Below, one piece after another: positions 53,474 to 62,994 of a DNA stretch of 64,000 nucleotides (the stretch's first letter is position 1; each line of letters starts with the position of its first letter). This DNA is from Novosphingobium pentaromativorans US6-1. GTDB taxonomy: Bacteria; Pseudomonadota; Alphaproteobacteria; Sphingomonadales; Sphingomonadaceae. The stretch is from contig NZ_CP009291.1 of the NCBI RefSeq assembly GCF_000767465.1, positions 3,915,507 to 3,979,506 of the forward strand, given 5' to 3'. The translations under genes and the position numbers were made by a program. Under the pieces are notes generated by a model. It was not told the origin of the DNA. It searched no databases and saw only the letters and a list, made by a program, of their open reading frames with translations.

Positions 53474-54967
53474 GTGCGTGTTTTCAATGGGGTCGTTCTG
53501 GCGAGCGCCCTGGCTCTCACATCGTCCTGTGCGCCCAGCGTGCGACTGCCGGCCCCGAACCTTGCGCTGCCTGCCCAGTTCGAAGGCGATGCTTCAGGGG
53601 GTGATGCATCCGGCCAGCCCGCTGCTATCGACAACTGGTGGGCAGGCTTCGAGGACGATCAGCTTACCCAGCTCATTACGCAGGCACTTTCGTCGAGTAC
53701 AGACGCCCGGATGGCGCTCGCCCGCCTCAAGGAAGCGCGGGCCGTCAGACTTGGCGCGATACGGGCAACGCTGCCCAGCGGCAACCTGCAGGGCGGAGCG
53801 ACGCGCAGTTACAACAAGCAGCTTTCGTCGGGCGGCGCGACCATTTCGACCGGCTCCGATACGCCGGGATACGACCTGGGCTCCCTCTTCAACCCGAGCG
53901 GGGCGATGGATAGCTACAACCTGTCGTTCAATGCCAGTTGGGAACTCGACGTCTTCGGTCGGATCGGGGCTACTCGCGATCAGGCGCGGTCTGCATTTTC
54001 GGCGGCGGTGTTCGATTACGAAGGAACTCGCGTCAGTCTTGCCGCCGACATGGCGACCAATCTGTTCGCCGCGCGTGGATATGCTGCCCAGCTGGCCAAT
54101 GCGCAGGAAAGCCTGAGGATTGCGAAAGAACTTGCAGACGTGGCGCGGCTCGGCGTGGAACGCGGCATAACTGCAGGGATCGACGCGGCACGACTGGAAA
54201 CGGAGGAGGCCAACGCGGAGGCCGAAGTCGCCCAGTTCGCGAACGCGCTGGACACCAGCAAGCGTGCGATCCTGGTGCTCGCGGGCAGGCCGACCGATCC
54301 TCTGGATTCGCTTTCGATTTCGACAGATCTGACGTCCCCCAGCGCACTGCCCGAGAGCATTCCGGGCATTCTTCTGGCGCGCCGGCCCGACGTGCGCTCT
54401 GCTGAGGCCCAGCTTGCGGCCGCGGTTGCGCAGGTCCGCGTCGACAGGCTCGCCCTGTTTCCGCGCTTCGATCTCCAGCCCGGGGTCAGCCTGAGCAAGA
54501 GCGCTTCCGCGGTGGCGGGCACCAGCCTGGTGTGGAGTATCGGTAGCGCACTGGCCCTGCCGATCCTCGACCGGCCGCGTCTCCTGGCGCAGCTCAGGAT
54601 CAGCGCGGCCCAGGGGGAACAGGCCGTGATTTCCTACGAACGCGCGGTCCAGACTGCCTATCAGGAGGCGGAACGCGCACTCGCTCAGGTCGCGACCGAC
54701 CGCAAGCGCCTGGCTGCACTCGGCCGGGCGGAAGAACGCTCGCGCTTCGCCTTTGACGCCGCGAGCAAGGGGTATCGCCTCGGACTGACAGACCTGACGG
54801 CCTTGCTGCAGGCGGAACGATCCTGGCGCGCCGCGCGCGTGGCAGAAACCAAGCTGCGCGCCGAAGCGCTTCAGAACGTCGTGGCCGCCTATCGATCGCT
54901 CGGTGGCGGGTGGGCGCCTGTGAGCGACCCCGATGCCTACGGCATGATCCTTACCTCGTCACGCTGA
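53474..54967 (+). CDS. RND efflux outer-membrane factor (NodT family)
   Basis: 497-residue TolC-like channel lipoprotein: signal ending LTSSC (Cys19), then IDNWWAGFEDDQLTQLITQALSSSTDARMALARLKEARA, the two alpha-barrel repeats and the internal repeat RRPDVRSAEAQLAAAVAQVRV. GTG start 53474 preceded by GGGAGA. It provides the outer-membrane exit duct for the pump encoded downstream. First gene of a three-gene operon; 12 bp to the adaptor gene. Confidence 0.93.
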   Translation: MRVFNGVVLASALALTSSCAPSVRLPAPNLALPAQFEGDASGGDASGQPAAIDNWWAGFEDDQLTQLITQALSSSTDARMALARLKEARAVRLGAIRATLPSGNLQGGATRSYNKQLSSGGATISTGSDTPGYDLGSLFNPSGAMDSYNLSFNASWELDVFGRIGATRDQARSAFSAAVFDYEGTRVSLAADMATNLFAARGYAAQLANAQESLRIAKELADVARLGVERGITAGIDAARLETEEANAEAEVAQFANALDTSKRAILVLAGRPTDPLDSLSISTDLTSPSALPESIPGILLARRPDVRSAEAQLAAAVAQVRVDRLALFPRFDLQPGVSLSKSASAVAGTSLVWSIGSALALPILDRPRLLAQLRISAAQGEQAVISYERAVQTAYQEAERALAQVATDRKRLAALGRAEERSRFAFDAASKGYRLGLTDLTALLQAERSWRAARVAETKLRAEALQNVVAAYRSLGGGWAPVSDPDAYGMILTSSR

Positions 54968-54979
54968 GCAGGAATTCGC

Positions 54980-56053
54980 ATGACATATCGCATTGCCTCA
55001 CTTGCCATCATTTCCTGCCTTGCCGTTGCCGGGTGCCATAGCGCACCGGAGCCGACGCCGACCGAAGCCGCGCAGAGCGTATCGGTCGGCAAGGTCGCTG
55101 CGCGATCTCTCAGCGGGGGACTCACTGCTTCGGGACAACTCGTGGCGCGGGAATTGGCGGCCGTCTCGCCCGAGATTGCCGGCTATCGTGTCGACCGTGT
55201 TCTGGTCGAGGAGGGCGCTGCGGTGCGCAAGGGGCAGCCGCTCGCCATCCTCGACGACGGTCTTCTGGCACCTCAGATAGCGCAAGCGCAGGCCACGCTC
55301 GACCAGCAGCGGGTTGCGGCCGATCGGGCGCGGGCAGAAGCCGAACGGGTCCGCGGGCTCGACGATACCGGGGTGCTGTCCAACGAGGCGATTGCGGAGC
55401 GGCGCATTGCCGTGCGAACGGCCGAAGCGCAGGTGAATGTCGCGCGTGCACAGCTGCGCGACCTGCAGGTGCGCAAGCAGCGACTGGTCATCCGGGCCCC
55501 CGTAAGCGGCACGGTCATTGAGCGCAGCGTCAGGCCGGGCGATACCTCGCAGGTCGGCAGCGTCATGTTTACGATCCTGCGCGACAATCTGGTGGAACTC
55601 GACGCGGAATTGCCCGAGGCCAAGGCAGGGTCGGTCAAGGCAGGAGACAGGGCTGCGGTCTTGTTGGCATCGGGTCGGCGCGTCGAAGGCAAGGTGCGCC
55701 TGATCGGAGCCAGCGTGGATTCCGAGACGGGCCTTGTCGGCATGCGCATTGCATTGCCGGTCTCGTCGGACATCCGCCCGGGAGGCTTTGCCAAGGCGAT
55801 CTTCCAATCCTCCGACCGGCCCGTGCCGGCAGTGCCCGAGACGGCGATCCGCATGAGTGCGGCCGGAGCGCAGGTCCAGACCCTGGACAAGCAAAATCGC
55901 GTCAAGTCCGTCCCGGTACGCACAGGTATCCGATCCTCAGGTTATGTGGAGCTTGTTGCGGGACCACCGATGGGAACTCGGGTCCTGCTTTCGGGCGGCG
56001 CGTTCGTGCTGGAAGGCGACAAGGTCAATCCCTCGACCGAGGCGGCACGATGA
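54980..56053 (+). CDS. RND efflux periplasmic adaptor
   Basis: 357-residue HlyD/AcrA-type lipoprotein (VAGCHSAPEP, lipobox Cys about residue 15). Lipoyl half-motifs GYRVDRVLVEEGAAVRKGQPLAILDD and VIRAPVSGTVIERSVRPGDTSQVGS flank a coiled-coil hairpin (QAQATLDQQRVAADRARAEAERVRG); beta-barrel and membrane-proximal domains follow. It couples the inner-membrane pump to the outer-membrane channel. Stop overlaps the pump start as ATGA. Confidence 0.94.
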   Translation: MTYRIASLAIISCLAVAGCHSAPEPTPTEAAQSVSVGKVAARSLSGGLTASGQLVARELAAVSPEIAGYRVDRVLVEEGAAVRKGQPLAILDDGLLAPQIAQAQATLDQQRVAADRARAEAERVRGLDDTGVLSNEAIAERRIAVRTAEAQVNVARAQLRDLQVRKQRLVIRAPVSGTVIERSVRPGDTSQVGSVMFTILRDNLVELDAELPEAKAGSVKAGDRAAVLLASGRRVEGKVRLIGASVDSETGLVGMRIALPVSSDIRPGGFAKAIFQSSDRPVPAVPETAIRMSAAGAQVQTLDKQNRVKSVPVRTGIRSSGYVELVAGPPMGTRVLLSGGAFVLEGDKVNPSTEAAR

Positions 56054-59000
56054 GCCTCAGAATTTCCGCATGGTCGGTGCGCAATCCGATCCCGGTCGTG
56101 GTTCTGTTCATTGCCCTGACCCTGGCGGGGGCGGTGGCCTACCTGCAGCTTCCGGTGAAGCAGTTTCCGAACGTGTCTTCGCCGGTCGTCTCGGTCACCG
56201 TCACGCAGGATGGCGCTGCACCGCAGGCGATGGAAAACCAGGTGACGCGTCTCATCGAGAACGCAGTCGCCGGGATCGCGGGCGTCAAGCATATCAGTTC
56301 CACCGTAGTGATGGGCTCTTCGACGACGACAATCGAGTTCACGCTGCACACCGATATGCAAAAGGCGATCGACGAGGTGCGCACGGCTGTCGAGCGTTCG
56401 CGCACGCAACTGCCGTCCGGGATCGATCCGCCGACCGTGCAGCGGCTCGACATCGACAGTGCGCCGATAGTTACTTACGCTGTCGAGGCACCGGGCATGT
56501 CGGCATCCGAGCTGTCCTGGTTCGTCGATGACAGGGTCGCTCGCGCGCTGCAGGCAAGACCTGGCGTTGCCCGCGTATCGCGGGTGGGTGGCGTCGACCG
56601 CGAAATCAACGTGATCCTCGATCCCGATCGCATGACCGCGCGCGGCATCACCGCCGCCCAGATCAATCAGGCTCTGTCCCAATTCGTTGCCGATGAAACG
56701 GGCGGACGTGCCGATGTCGGTGCGCGCGAGCAGACCATCCGCGTCGTCGGCTCCGCGGCCTCGGTCGATGCGCTGCGTAAGGTCATGATTCCGGTGCAGG
56801 GCGGCTATCTGCGGCTCACCGACATCGCCGATATCGGCGACGGATCGTCGGAAGTGAGGAGTTTCGCGCGTCTCGACGGGCGGTCCGTTATCGGCTTCCA
56901 GGTCAACAAGACCAAGGATGCCAGCGACGTATCGACGGAGGACAACATTCGCGAAGCCGTTGCTACGCTTGCGGAACATTATCCGGACGTCCGGTTCACC
57001 AAGATCGTCTCGACCGTCGATACGACCCGGCACAGCTTTTCCTCCACGAAGCACGTTCTCATCGAAGGGATGGTGCTGGCCGCCCTCATTGTGTTCTTCT
57101 TCCTGCGGGACTGGCGCGCGACGTCGATCGCAGTGGTCGCCATGCCGCTTTCGCTCATTCCCACGTTCATCGTGATGTCGGCGATGGGCTTCAGTCTCAA
57201 TACGATCACGCTGCTCGGGCTGACGCTTGTGATCGGCATTCTCGTCGACGATGCGATTGTCGAGATCGAGAATATCCAGAAGCGGATCGAGGCGGGGCTC
57301 AGTCCGTATCGCGCGTCCATCATCGGCGCCGATGCGATTGGCCTGGCCGTGGTGGCAACCACTGCCACGATCGTGGTGGTCTTCTTCCCGGTCTCCCTGA
57401 TACCCGGTTCCGCCGGGCAGTTCTTTCGCGAGTTCGGCTTGACGGTTTCGATCGCGGTGCTGTTCTCGCTGATCGTGGCGCGGCTGCTTACCCCGCTTCT
57501 GGCGGCCTATTTCCTCAAACCGCACGTGGGCGAGGAAAAGCATCCGGGGACATTCGAGGGCCGCTACAGCCGCCTGCTCGACTGGATGCTCGATCATCGC
57601 TGGCGCGCCACGCTGCTCGGTGCGGGCGTCTTTGTCGCCTCCCTGTTTCTGGCTGGCACGCTCTCGACCGGATTCAGGCCGGCCAGCGAATCAGGATATC
57701 TTTATCTTCAGGTGCAGGGGCCGCCGGGCGCCACGCGCGACGACATGAATGCGGCGGTAGAGCGGGCGAGCAGGTTGCTGCGTCGGCAGGCCGACGTGGA
57801 TCATGTCTTCGCCCAGGTCGGGTCGGCGAGCGAATCCGGCCTGGCAGGCGGCGCGGGCGGCGATCTGCGCGAAGGCACGATTACCGTCATCCTGAAGCAG
57901 GATCGTGAATTGAGCACGGAAGGCTTCCGGCAGTCGATCCGTCCGCTGCTCAGGAGCATTCCCGATGTGCGGCTCTCCAACCAGGGGGACTTCGGCATGG
58001 CTGCGGTCGAAATCGTCCTGTCGGGCGAGGACGGCGATCTTCTGGAAGCCACGCGCGACAAGCTGCTGCGCGAGATGCGCCATGTATCCTCTATCGTAGA
58101 TCCGCGTGCAGTCCCGCCGCCGCCGGGCCCGGAGCTTGTGGTTACGCCAAAGCCCCTGGAAGCGTCGCGGCTCAACGTGGACAGCCGGACGATCGCACAG
58201 ACGCTGCGCGTGGCGACGATCGGCGACATCGACGCCAATGTCGCGAAATTCACCGACGGCAGCCGTCGTATCCCCATTCGCGTGCGTTTGCCGGAGGCGG
58301 CGCGCGCCGACCTGGCCACCCTGTCTGCACTGCGCGTCCCCACGCTTAACGGGGGGACAACTCCGTTGTCGACCGTCGCCGATCTGCGTTTCGAGGCAGG
58401 CCCCGGGAAGATCATCCGCTACGATCGCGAACGGCGCGTTTCGGTCCAGGCCGATCTTGCGGCGGGCGCAACGATTGGCGATGCCCTGCGCGAGGTTCAT
58501 GCGCTTCCCGTGATGCAGTCGCTTCCCGATGGCGTTCAGGAAGCGCGCGTGGGCGACGCCGAAGCCATGGCCGAACTGTTCGGCGGCATCGTCATCGCCA
58601 TCGTCGCCGGTATCGGGCTGACCTTCGCCGTGCTCGTGCTGTTGTTCCGGAGCTTCTTCAAGCCGGCCGTCATCCTTGCAGCGCTTCCGCTTTCGCTGTT
58701 CGGGGCCTTCGCAGCCCTGCATATCTTCGGAATGGCGCTGGATCTCCCGGCTTTGATCGGCTTGCTGATGCTCCTCGGGCTATGCGCGAAGAATTCGATC
58801 CTGCTGGTCGATTTCGCGATCGAGGAGGAGCGGGCGGGCAAACCGGTGAAGGACGCGCTCCGCAATGCCTGCCAGCAGCGGGCCCGGCCGATCGTGATGA
58901 CGACCCTGGCCATGGCCGCGGGGATGCTGCCTACGGCCATGGGGATAGGCGAAGGCGCCGAATTCCGGCAGCCGATGGCATTGGCGGTGATCGGCGGCCT

Positions 59001-59166
59001 GATCACTTCCACGGCGTTGTCCCTGATCCTGGTTCCGGTCGTCTACGAAATCGTCGACGGTTGGGAACTTTGGCTCAAGCCGCGACTGGCAAGGCTGGTC
59101 ACGCCGCGCCAGCCCGGTGACGAACTGCCGATCGATCCTGAAGAGGAGACGCTGCTGATTACATAG
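56050..59166 (+). CDS. RND multidrug efflux permease (AcrB family)
   Basis: 1038 residues, 12 membrane helices and two large periplasmic loops. Proton-relay aspartates are present in helix 4 (GILVDDAIVEIENIQ). N-terminus LRISAWSVRNPIPVVVLFIAL and the N-terminal porter domain (QFPNVSSPVVSVTVTQDGAAPQAMENQVT) are HAE1-type, i.e. hydrophobic and amphiphilic drugs rather than metal ions. It exports compounds from periplasm or inner membrane using the proton gradient. Third gene of the TetR-linked operon. Confidence 0.95.
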   Translation: MSLRISAWSVRNPIPVVVLFIALTLAGAVAYLQLPVKQFPNVSSPVVSVTVTQDGAAPQAMENQVTRLIENAVAGIAGVKHISSTVVMGSSTTTIEFTLHTDMQKAIDEVRTAVERSRTQLPSGIDPPTVQRLDIDSAPIVTYAVEAPGMSASELSWFVDDRVARALQARPGVARVSRVGGVDREINVILDPDRMTARGITAAQINQALSQFVADETGGRADVGAREQTIRVVGSAASVDALRKVMIPVQGGYLRLTDIADIGDGSSEVRSFARLDGRSVIGFQVNKTKDASDVSTEDNIREAVATLAEHYPDVRFTKIVSTVDTTRHSFSSTKHVLIEGMVLAALIVFFFLRDWRATSIAVVAMPLSLIPTFIVMSAMGFSLNTITLLGLTLVIGILVDDAIVEIENIQKRIEAGLSPYRASIIGADAIGLAVVATTATIVVVFFPVSLIPGSAGQFFREFGLTVSIAVLFSLIVARLLTPLLAAYFLKPHVGEEKHPGTFEGRYSRLLDWMLDHRWRATLLGAGVFVASLFLAGTLSTGFRPASESGYLYLQVQGPPGATRDDMNAAVERASRLLRRQADVDHVFAQVGSASESGLAGGAGGDLREGTITVILKQDRELSTEGFRQSIRPLLRSIPDVRLSNQGDFGMAAVEIVLSGEDGDLLEATRDKLLREMRHVSSIVDPRAVPPPPGPELVVTPKPLEASRLNVDSRTIAQTLRVATIGDIDANVAKFTDGSRRIPIRVRLPEAARADLATLSALRVPTLNGGTTPLSTVADLRFEAGPGKIIRYDRERRVSVQADLAAGATIGDALREVHALPVMQSLPDGVQEARVGDAEAMAELFGGIVIAIVAGIGLTFAVLVLLFRSFFKPAVILAALPLSLFGAFAALHIFGMALDLPALIGLLMLLGLCAKNSILLVDFAIEEERAGKPVKDALRNACQQRARPIVMTTLAMAAGMLPTAMGIGEGAEFRQPMALAVIGGLITSTALSLILVPVVYEIVDGWELWLKPRLARLVTPRQPGDELPIDPEEETLLIT

Positions 59167-59186
59167 GTCGCCCGAAGGCACGGTTA

Positions 59187-59218
59187 CCCGGGCGCTCGAA
59201 GACGTTGATTCGCCCGGG
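59187..59218. terminator. Hairpin after the efflux operon
   Basis: CCCGGGCG / CGCCCGGG 8-bp perfect stem with a 16-nt loop, 20 bp after the pump stop; no T-run. Confidence 0.4.
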
Positions 59219-59307
59219 AATCACGGGCCGATGGCGGCAGGTCGAAGGCGTTGACTGAACTGAAGATGTCGACTGGACTAATGTACAAGCGAGAGAGGAG
59301 AACCGTC

Positions 59308-60966
59308 ATGTTGCGAAGGACGCTAACGATCCTGCTGGCAATCGCCGCCCCGGCTGCATTGCCGCCGGCCGCGTCGGCCAGCTCTACCGAAGTGCCGCTG
59401 GAAAGCGGGCGCATTCGCGGAAGCGAAGTCGACGGCGTCCTGAGCTGGAAAGGGATCCCCTTCGCCCGTCCGCCCATCGGGGCCCTGCGATGGCGCGCGC
59501 CGCAGCCGGCGAAGCCTTGGTCGGGCGTGCGTGAGACGGCGCAGTACAGCAACGACTGCATGCAGGTTCCCTTTCCCAGCGATGCCGCGCCGCTGGGTAC
59601 GCAGCCGGCCGAAGATTGCCTCTATGCCAATGTCTGGCGTCCAGCGAACGACCGGCAGCGCCTGCCGGTCATGGTGTGGATCTATGGCGGGGGGTTCGTT
59701 AACGGCGGGGCTTCGCCGCCGACGTACGCCGGCGCCAACCTGGCGCGCGAAGGCATTGTCTTCGTCAGCTTCAATTATCGCGTCGGCCGCTTCGGCACTT
59801 TCGCCTTTCCCCAGTTGACGAAGGACGATCCGGACGATGGCAGGCTGGGCAACTACGGCACCATGGATCAGATCGCCGCGCTCCAATGGGTCAGGCGCAA
59901 TATAGCCGCCTTCGGCGGTGATGCGGACAACGTGACGATCGTGGGCGAAAGCGCCGGCGGGATGTCGGTCCATCAGCTTGCAACGTCGCCGCTGTCGCAG
60001 GGCCTGTTCCAGCGCGCGGTCGTGATGTCGGGCGGGAACGGCCGCTCGGAAGGCGGCAAGTCGCTCTCCGAAGTCGAGGAGATCGGCAAGAACTTCGCGC
60101 GTCGCCACGGCATAGATCCGGATGCGCCCGATGCCTTGGCCCGGCTGCGCGCGCTCTCGGCCGATGAGGTTACCGACGGGCTCAATCTGATGCACCGAGG
60201 CGAGGGGCCCGATACGAATGCCGCGCCCTTTGTCGATGGCACCGTGCTGGTCGATACGGGCAAGGCTTACGCTGCGGGGCGCTTTGCCAAGGTGCCGATG
60301 ATGATCGGCGCTACAAGCGCGGATATCGGCGGCAAGAGCGGATACATGATCGCCGGTGCACGCGATGCGGCCGGCGTGATTTCCGATCAGGGCGTTCCGG
60401 TCTGGAGCTATCGTTTCTCCTACGTCTCGGATTCGATCGGCAAGCCCGGGGCGCAGCATGCATCCGAGATCCCGTATTTCCTGGACAATACCGCGATCAA
60501 GTACGGCGCCGCGACAAGTGCGAAGGACGAGGCCGTGGGAGAGACGGTGAGCAGCTACCTGCTCAACTTCGTCAAGACCGGCAATCCCAATGGATCCGGC
60601 CTCCCGGAATGGCCGAAATACAGCCGCGCCGAAGACAGGATCATGGACTTTTCCGCGTCGGGACAAGCGGTCGCCCAGCGCGATCCCTGGGGACAGGAGA
60701 TCGAGCAAACTCTGCGCAAGATGGCCGATGCCCGCAACTCTGGAAGCATAACGAGCCTGACGACGCCTATCGGCGAGATGCTGGATGATGCCCAGGCCAA
60801 GGCGGTGCTTGCGAAGCACTTTCCCGAACTCGTGAACAACCCGCAGCTTGGGATGGCGCGGGGGATGACCCTGGAAGCGCTCAAGGGCTACATGCCGCAG
60901 CTTCTTACGCAGGCCAGGCTGGACGCGCTCGACGCCGACCTGGGGCAGCTTTCGCCAGTAAAATAG
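59308..60966 (+). CDS. Type-B carboxylesterase with extra C-terminal domain
   Basis: 552 residues. Signal peptide (MLRRTLTILLAIAAPAALPPAASA), then an alpha/beta-hydrolase of the carboxylesterase B group: oxyanion YGGGFVNGG, nucleophile in GESAGGMS (Ser ~217), late His in PGAQHASEIPYF. The last ~65 residues (TPIGEMLDDAQAKAVLAKH...SPVK) match the stand-alone lipoprotein at 49.1 kb. It probably removes an acyl group from a glycoside or polymer in the periplasm (inference). Start ATG 59308 with GAGAGGAGA upstream; the ORF's earlier ATG lies in the intergenic hairpin region. Confidence 0.93.
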   Translation: MLRRTLTILLAIAAPAALPPAASASSTEVPLESGRIRGSEVDGVLSWKGIPFARPPIGALRWRAPQPAKPWSGVRETAQYSNDCMQVPFPSDAAPLGTQPAEDCLYANVWRPANDRQRLPVMVWIYGGGFVNGGASPPTYAGANLAREGIVFVSFNYRVGRFGTFAFPQLTKDDPDDGRLGNYGTMDQIAALQWVRRNIAAFGGDADNVTIVGESAGGMSVHQLATSPLSQGLFQRAVVMSGGNGRSEGGKSLSEVEEIGKNFARRHGIDPDAPDALARLRALSADEVTDGLNLMHRGEGPDTNAAPFVDGTVLVDTGKAYAAGRFAKVPMMIGATSADIGGKSGYMIAGARDAAGVISDQGVPVWSYRFSYVSDSIGKPGAQHASEIPYFLDNTAIKYGAATSAKDEAVGETVSSYLLNFVKTGNPNGSGLPEWPKYSRAEDRIMDFSASGQAVAQRDPWGQEIEQTLRKMADARNSGSITSLTTPIGEMLDDAQAKAVLAKHFPELVNNPQLGMARGMTLEALKGYMPQLLTQARLDALDADLGQLSPVK

Positions 60967-61307
60967 TTGCGCTGTTGGATGGCACCGGTCCGGGCTCCGA
61001 CCTGGGCCGGTAGCCGCCAGCGGGGAGTAGCCGCCAGAGAGGAAAGGCATGGCTCCTTGGCGGCAGATATCCTTGCTGCAGGGCAAGGAGGGCCAAGGCC
61101 GGTCAAGCGGCGCGTTCGCCGCGCTCGATTGTGTGCGATGAGGCTTGCCGCGATTGCATTCACCGCGATGGCGTCGCCCTCGCGACGGGGGCAGCTGGTC
61201 CGGTCGTGAACGGTCCTGACGCGGGCTTGCGTGGAATGGCGCCTAAGCTGAAAGCGGCAGGTTCTGTAACGGACGAGGCTTGCCTGGGGATGCCGTTTGA
61301 GGCGTGT
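60967..61307. other. Gap between esterase and tRNA-Glu
   Basis: 341 bp with no supported gene or RNA and no obvious terminator; short ORFs here lack ribosome sites. Confidence 0.5.
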
Positions 61308-61353
61308 TGGTGACCCCTACGGGACTCGAACCCGTGTTTCAGCCGTGAAAGGG
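61308..61353. repeat. att-like direct repeat, copy 1 (inside tRNA-Glu 3' half)
   Basis: 46 bp identical to copy 2 at 61425-61470 except one base (first 41 bp perfect). It spans the tRNA 3' end, including CCA and the anticodon loop edge. Confidence 0.85.
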
Positions 61354-61383
61354 CCGCGTCCTAGACCGCTAGACGAAGGGGCC
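61308..61383 (-). tRNA. tRNA-Glu (TTC)
   Basis: Read on the minus strand: acceptor GGCCCCT / AGGGGTC (one G-T), anticodon loop CTTTCAC (anticodon TTC), T-loop GTTCGAGTCC and encoded CCA. Complete, intact gene. Confidence 0.97.
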
Positions 61384-61424
61384 ATGTAAGCCATTCGCAT
61401 GGCCTGCCTGGCATCTCTTACGGC

Positions 61425-61470
61425 TGGTGACCCCTACGGGACTCGAACCCGTGTTTCAGCCGTGAGAGGG
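61425..61470. repeat. att-like direct repeat, copy 2: truncated tRNA-Glu
   Basis: 3' half of a second tRNA-Glu, separated from the intact gene by only 41 bp; the 5' half is missing. After it, base composition drops and an integrase gene begins. Reads as attL of an element inserted into the second of two tandem tRNA-Glu genes. Confidence 0.85.
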
Positions 61471-61589
61471 TGCCAAAATCGGCATATTTTTCGTATTTCA
61501 CCAGTCCGCTTGTTTCCATAAACATCCATATTTATCATTCACTTGCATTCCAGTTCGTCCGCATCTATCCTCAAAATCACGCATGGGCT

Positions 61590-61609
61590 TATTTGACGTA
61601 TATTTGACG
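61590..61609. repeat. Direct repeats before the integrase
   Basis: TATTTGACG occurs at 61590-61598 and 61601-61609 (11-bp period), 18 bp before the integrase ATG. Possible excisionase/integrase arm sites or promoter elements (each contains TTGACG). Confidence 0.4.
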
Positions 61610-61626
61610 GTTTTGCGGAATCTAGA

Positions 61627-62985
61627 ATGTCTCGAACGATCAACGATGCACCACTGACCACTCGCGAAGCTCGCCGACGTTTGGACGTTGGTCTTCACTG
61701 GCGCAGCCTGGATGCTGACATCCATCTGGGTTACCGCAAGGCAAAGCGCGGCGGCGTCTGGCTCGTCCGGTGGCGAAATGGCCAAGGATATCGTCAGTCT
61801 TCCCTTGGGGCCGCCGATGACACCATCAACGTGGGCACACTCGATTATCGAGCGGCGGTCAAAGTGGCCATTGCGCAGGTCGCAGAAGCACGAACGGAAG
61901 CTAGGGCCGCAGCAGAGGGTCCACCGCTGACGGTTCGTTCGGCCGTCGAAGCTTACATCGAGGTACGTGACGCTCGCGAGAGACGCCGGACTGGTCGGGA
62001 AGTTCGGTCGGATGCAGCCCGTCGTCTAGAAAAGCTGGTCATCGGACGACCGGCACGCGGCAAGCGGGCGGCAGTAGCAGCTGCCTCCTTGGCGGACGTT
62101 CCTCTTCACAAGCTGACCGAAGATGACCTGCAATGTTGGCGGGCGAGTCTGCCGAATGACTTTAAGCCAGCAGGAGTTCAGCGGGTGGTCAATGATCTCA
62201 AGGCTGCGCTGAACAGCTGTGCAGAGCGGCACTACTCGCGTCTGCCACCGGGGCTCTCGAGCACCGTCAAGCGAGGCCTGCGAACGATCGTCCACGAAGC
62301 CGATGACGATGATGATCTCGTAGTCGCGAGGGAAAACCAGATTCTTTCTGACGATCAAGTGGCTAGCCTAATGGCTGCAACACTTGAAGTCGATCGGGCT
62401 CAAGGCTGGGAAGGTGATCTGTACCGACTCATTCTGGCCATGGCGGCCAGCGGTGCCCGCTTTTCGCAGGTCACACGACTAAGAGTGATGGACGTTCAAA
62501 CCGTTTCGGGTCGCTTGATGATGCCGCCGAGCCGAAAAGGTCGGGGAGGGAAGGTGAATCTGATCTCGGTGCCAGTCGGACGTGACGTTCTTGAAGTCTT
62601 GATGCCGATTGTCACGGGGAGGAGCAAGGGTGCGCCCCTGTTCGAGCGCTGGCGCTATCGTCAACAACCCGGGACTATCCGGTGGGAGCGGTCTTCACGA
62701 GGCCCATGGCAGACACCAAGTGAGATCGTGCGTCCCTGGGGAGATATTCGAATTAGAGCTGGTCTCCCTGATGTGATCCCCTACGCCCTTCGACATTCCT
62801 CGATAGTGAGAGGCATCCGCGCCAATCTCCCGACCCGACTAGTCGCTGCAATTCATGATACGAGTATCGCAATGATCGAGCGCCATTATGCTCGCTATAT
62901 TGCGGATGGTCTGGATACCTTGGCAGCTCAGGCGATCATCCCGCTTGCCGCTGGAGGTGACTCGTCCCTATCGGAAGCAGCATGA
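61627..62985 (+). CDS. int: Tyrosine recombinase (integrase)
   Basis: 452 residues. A variable N-terminus and SAM-like core-binding domain (SAVEAYIEVRDARERRRTG...) are followed by the catalytic domain: Arg I in ASGARFSQVTRL, Lys in SRKGRGGK, the box II region PYALRHSSIVRG (with Tyr where most relatives have the first His), and the nucleophile Tyr in ERHYARYI. It sits just inside a partial tRNA-Glu repeat, in a region with lower GC than its surroundings, and should drive integration and excision of the element to its right. Confidence 0.93.
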   Translation: MSRTINDAPLTTREARRRLDVGLHWRSLDADIHLGYRKAKRGGVWLVRWRNGQGYRQSSLGAADDTINVGTLDYRAAVKVAIAQVAEARTEARAAAEGPPLTVRSAVEAYIEVRDARERRRTGREVRSDAARRLEKLVIGRPARGKRAAVAAASLADVPLHKLTEDDLQCWRASLPNDFKPAGVQRVVNDLKAALNSCAERHYSRLPPGLSSTVKRGLRTIVHEADDDDDLVVARENQILSDDQVASLMAATLEVDRAQGWEGDLYRLILAMAASGARFSQVTRLRVMDVQTVSGRLMMPPSRKGRGGKVNLISVPVGRDVLEVLMPIVTGRSKGAPLFERWRYRQQPGTIRWERSSRGPWQTPSEIVRPWGDIRIRAGLPDVIPYALRHSSIVRGIRANLPTRLVAAIHDTSIAMIERHYARYIADGLDTLAAQAIIPLAAGGDSSLSEAA

Positions 62986-62994
62986 GGCAACTCG

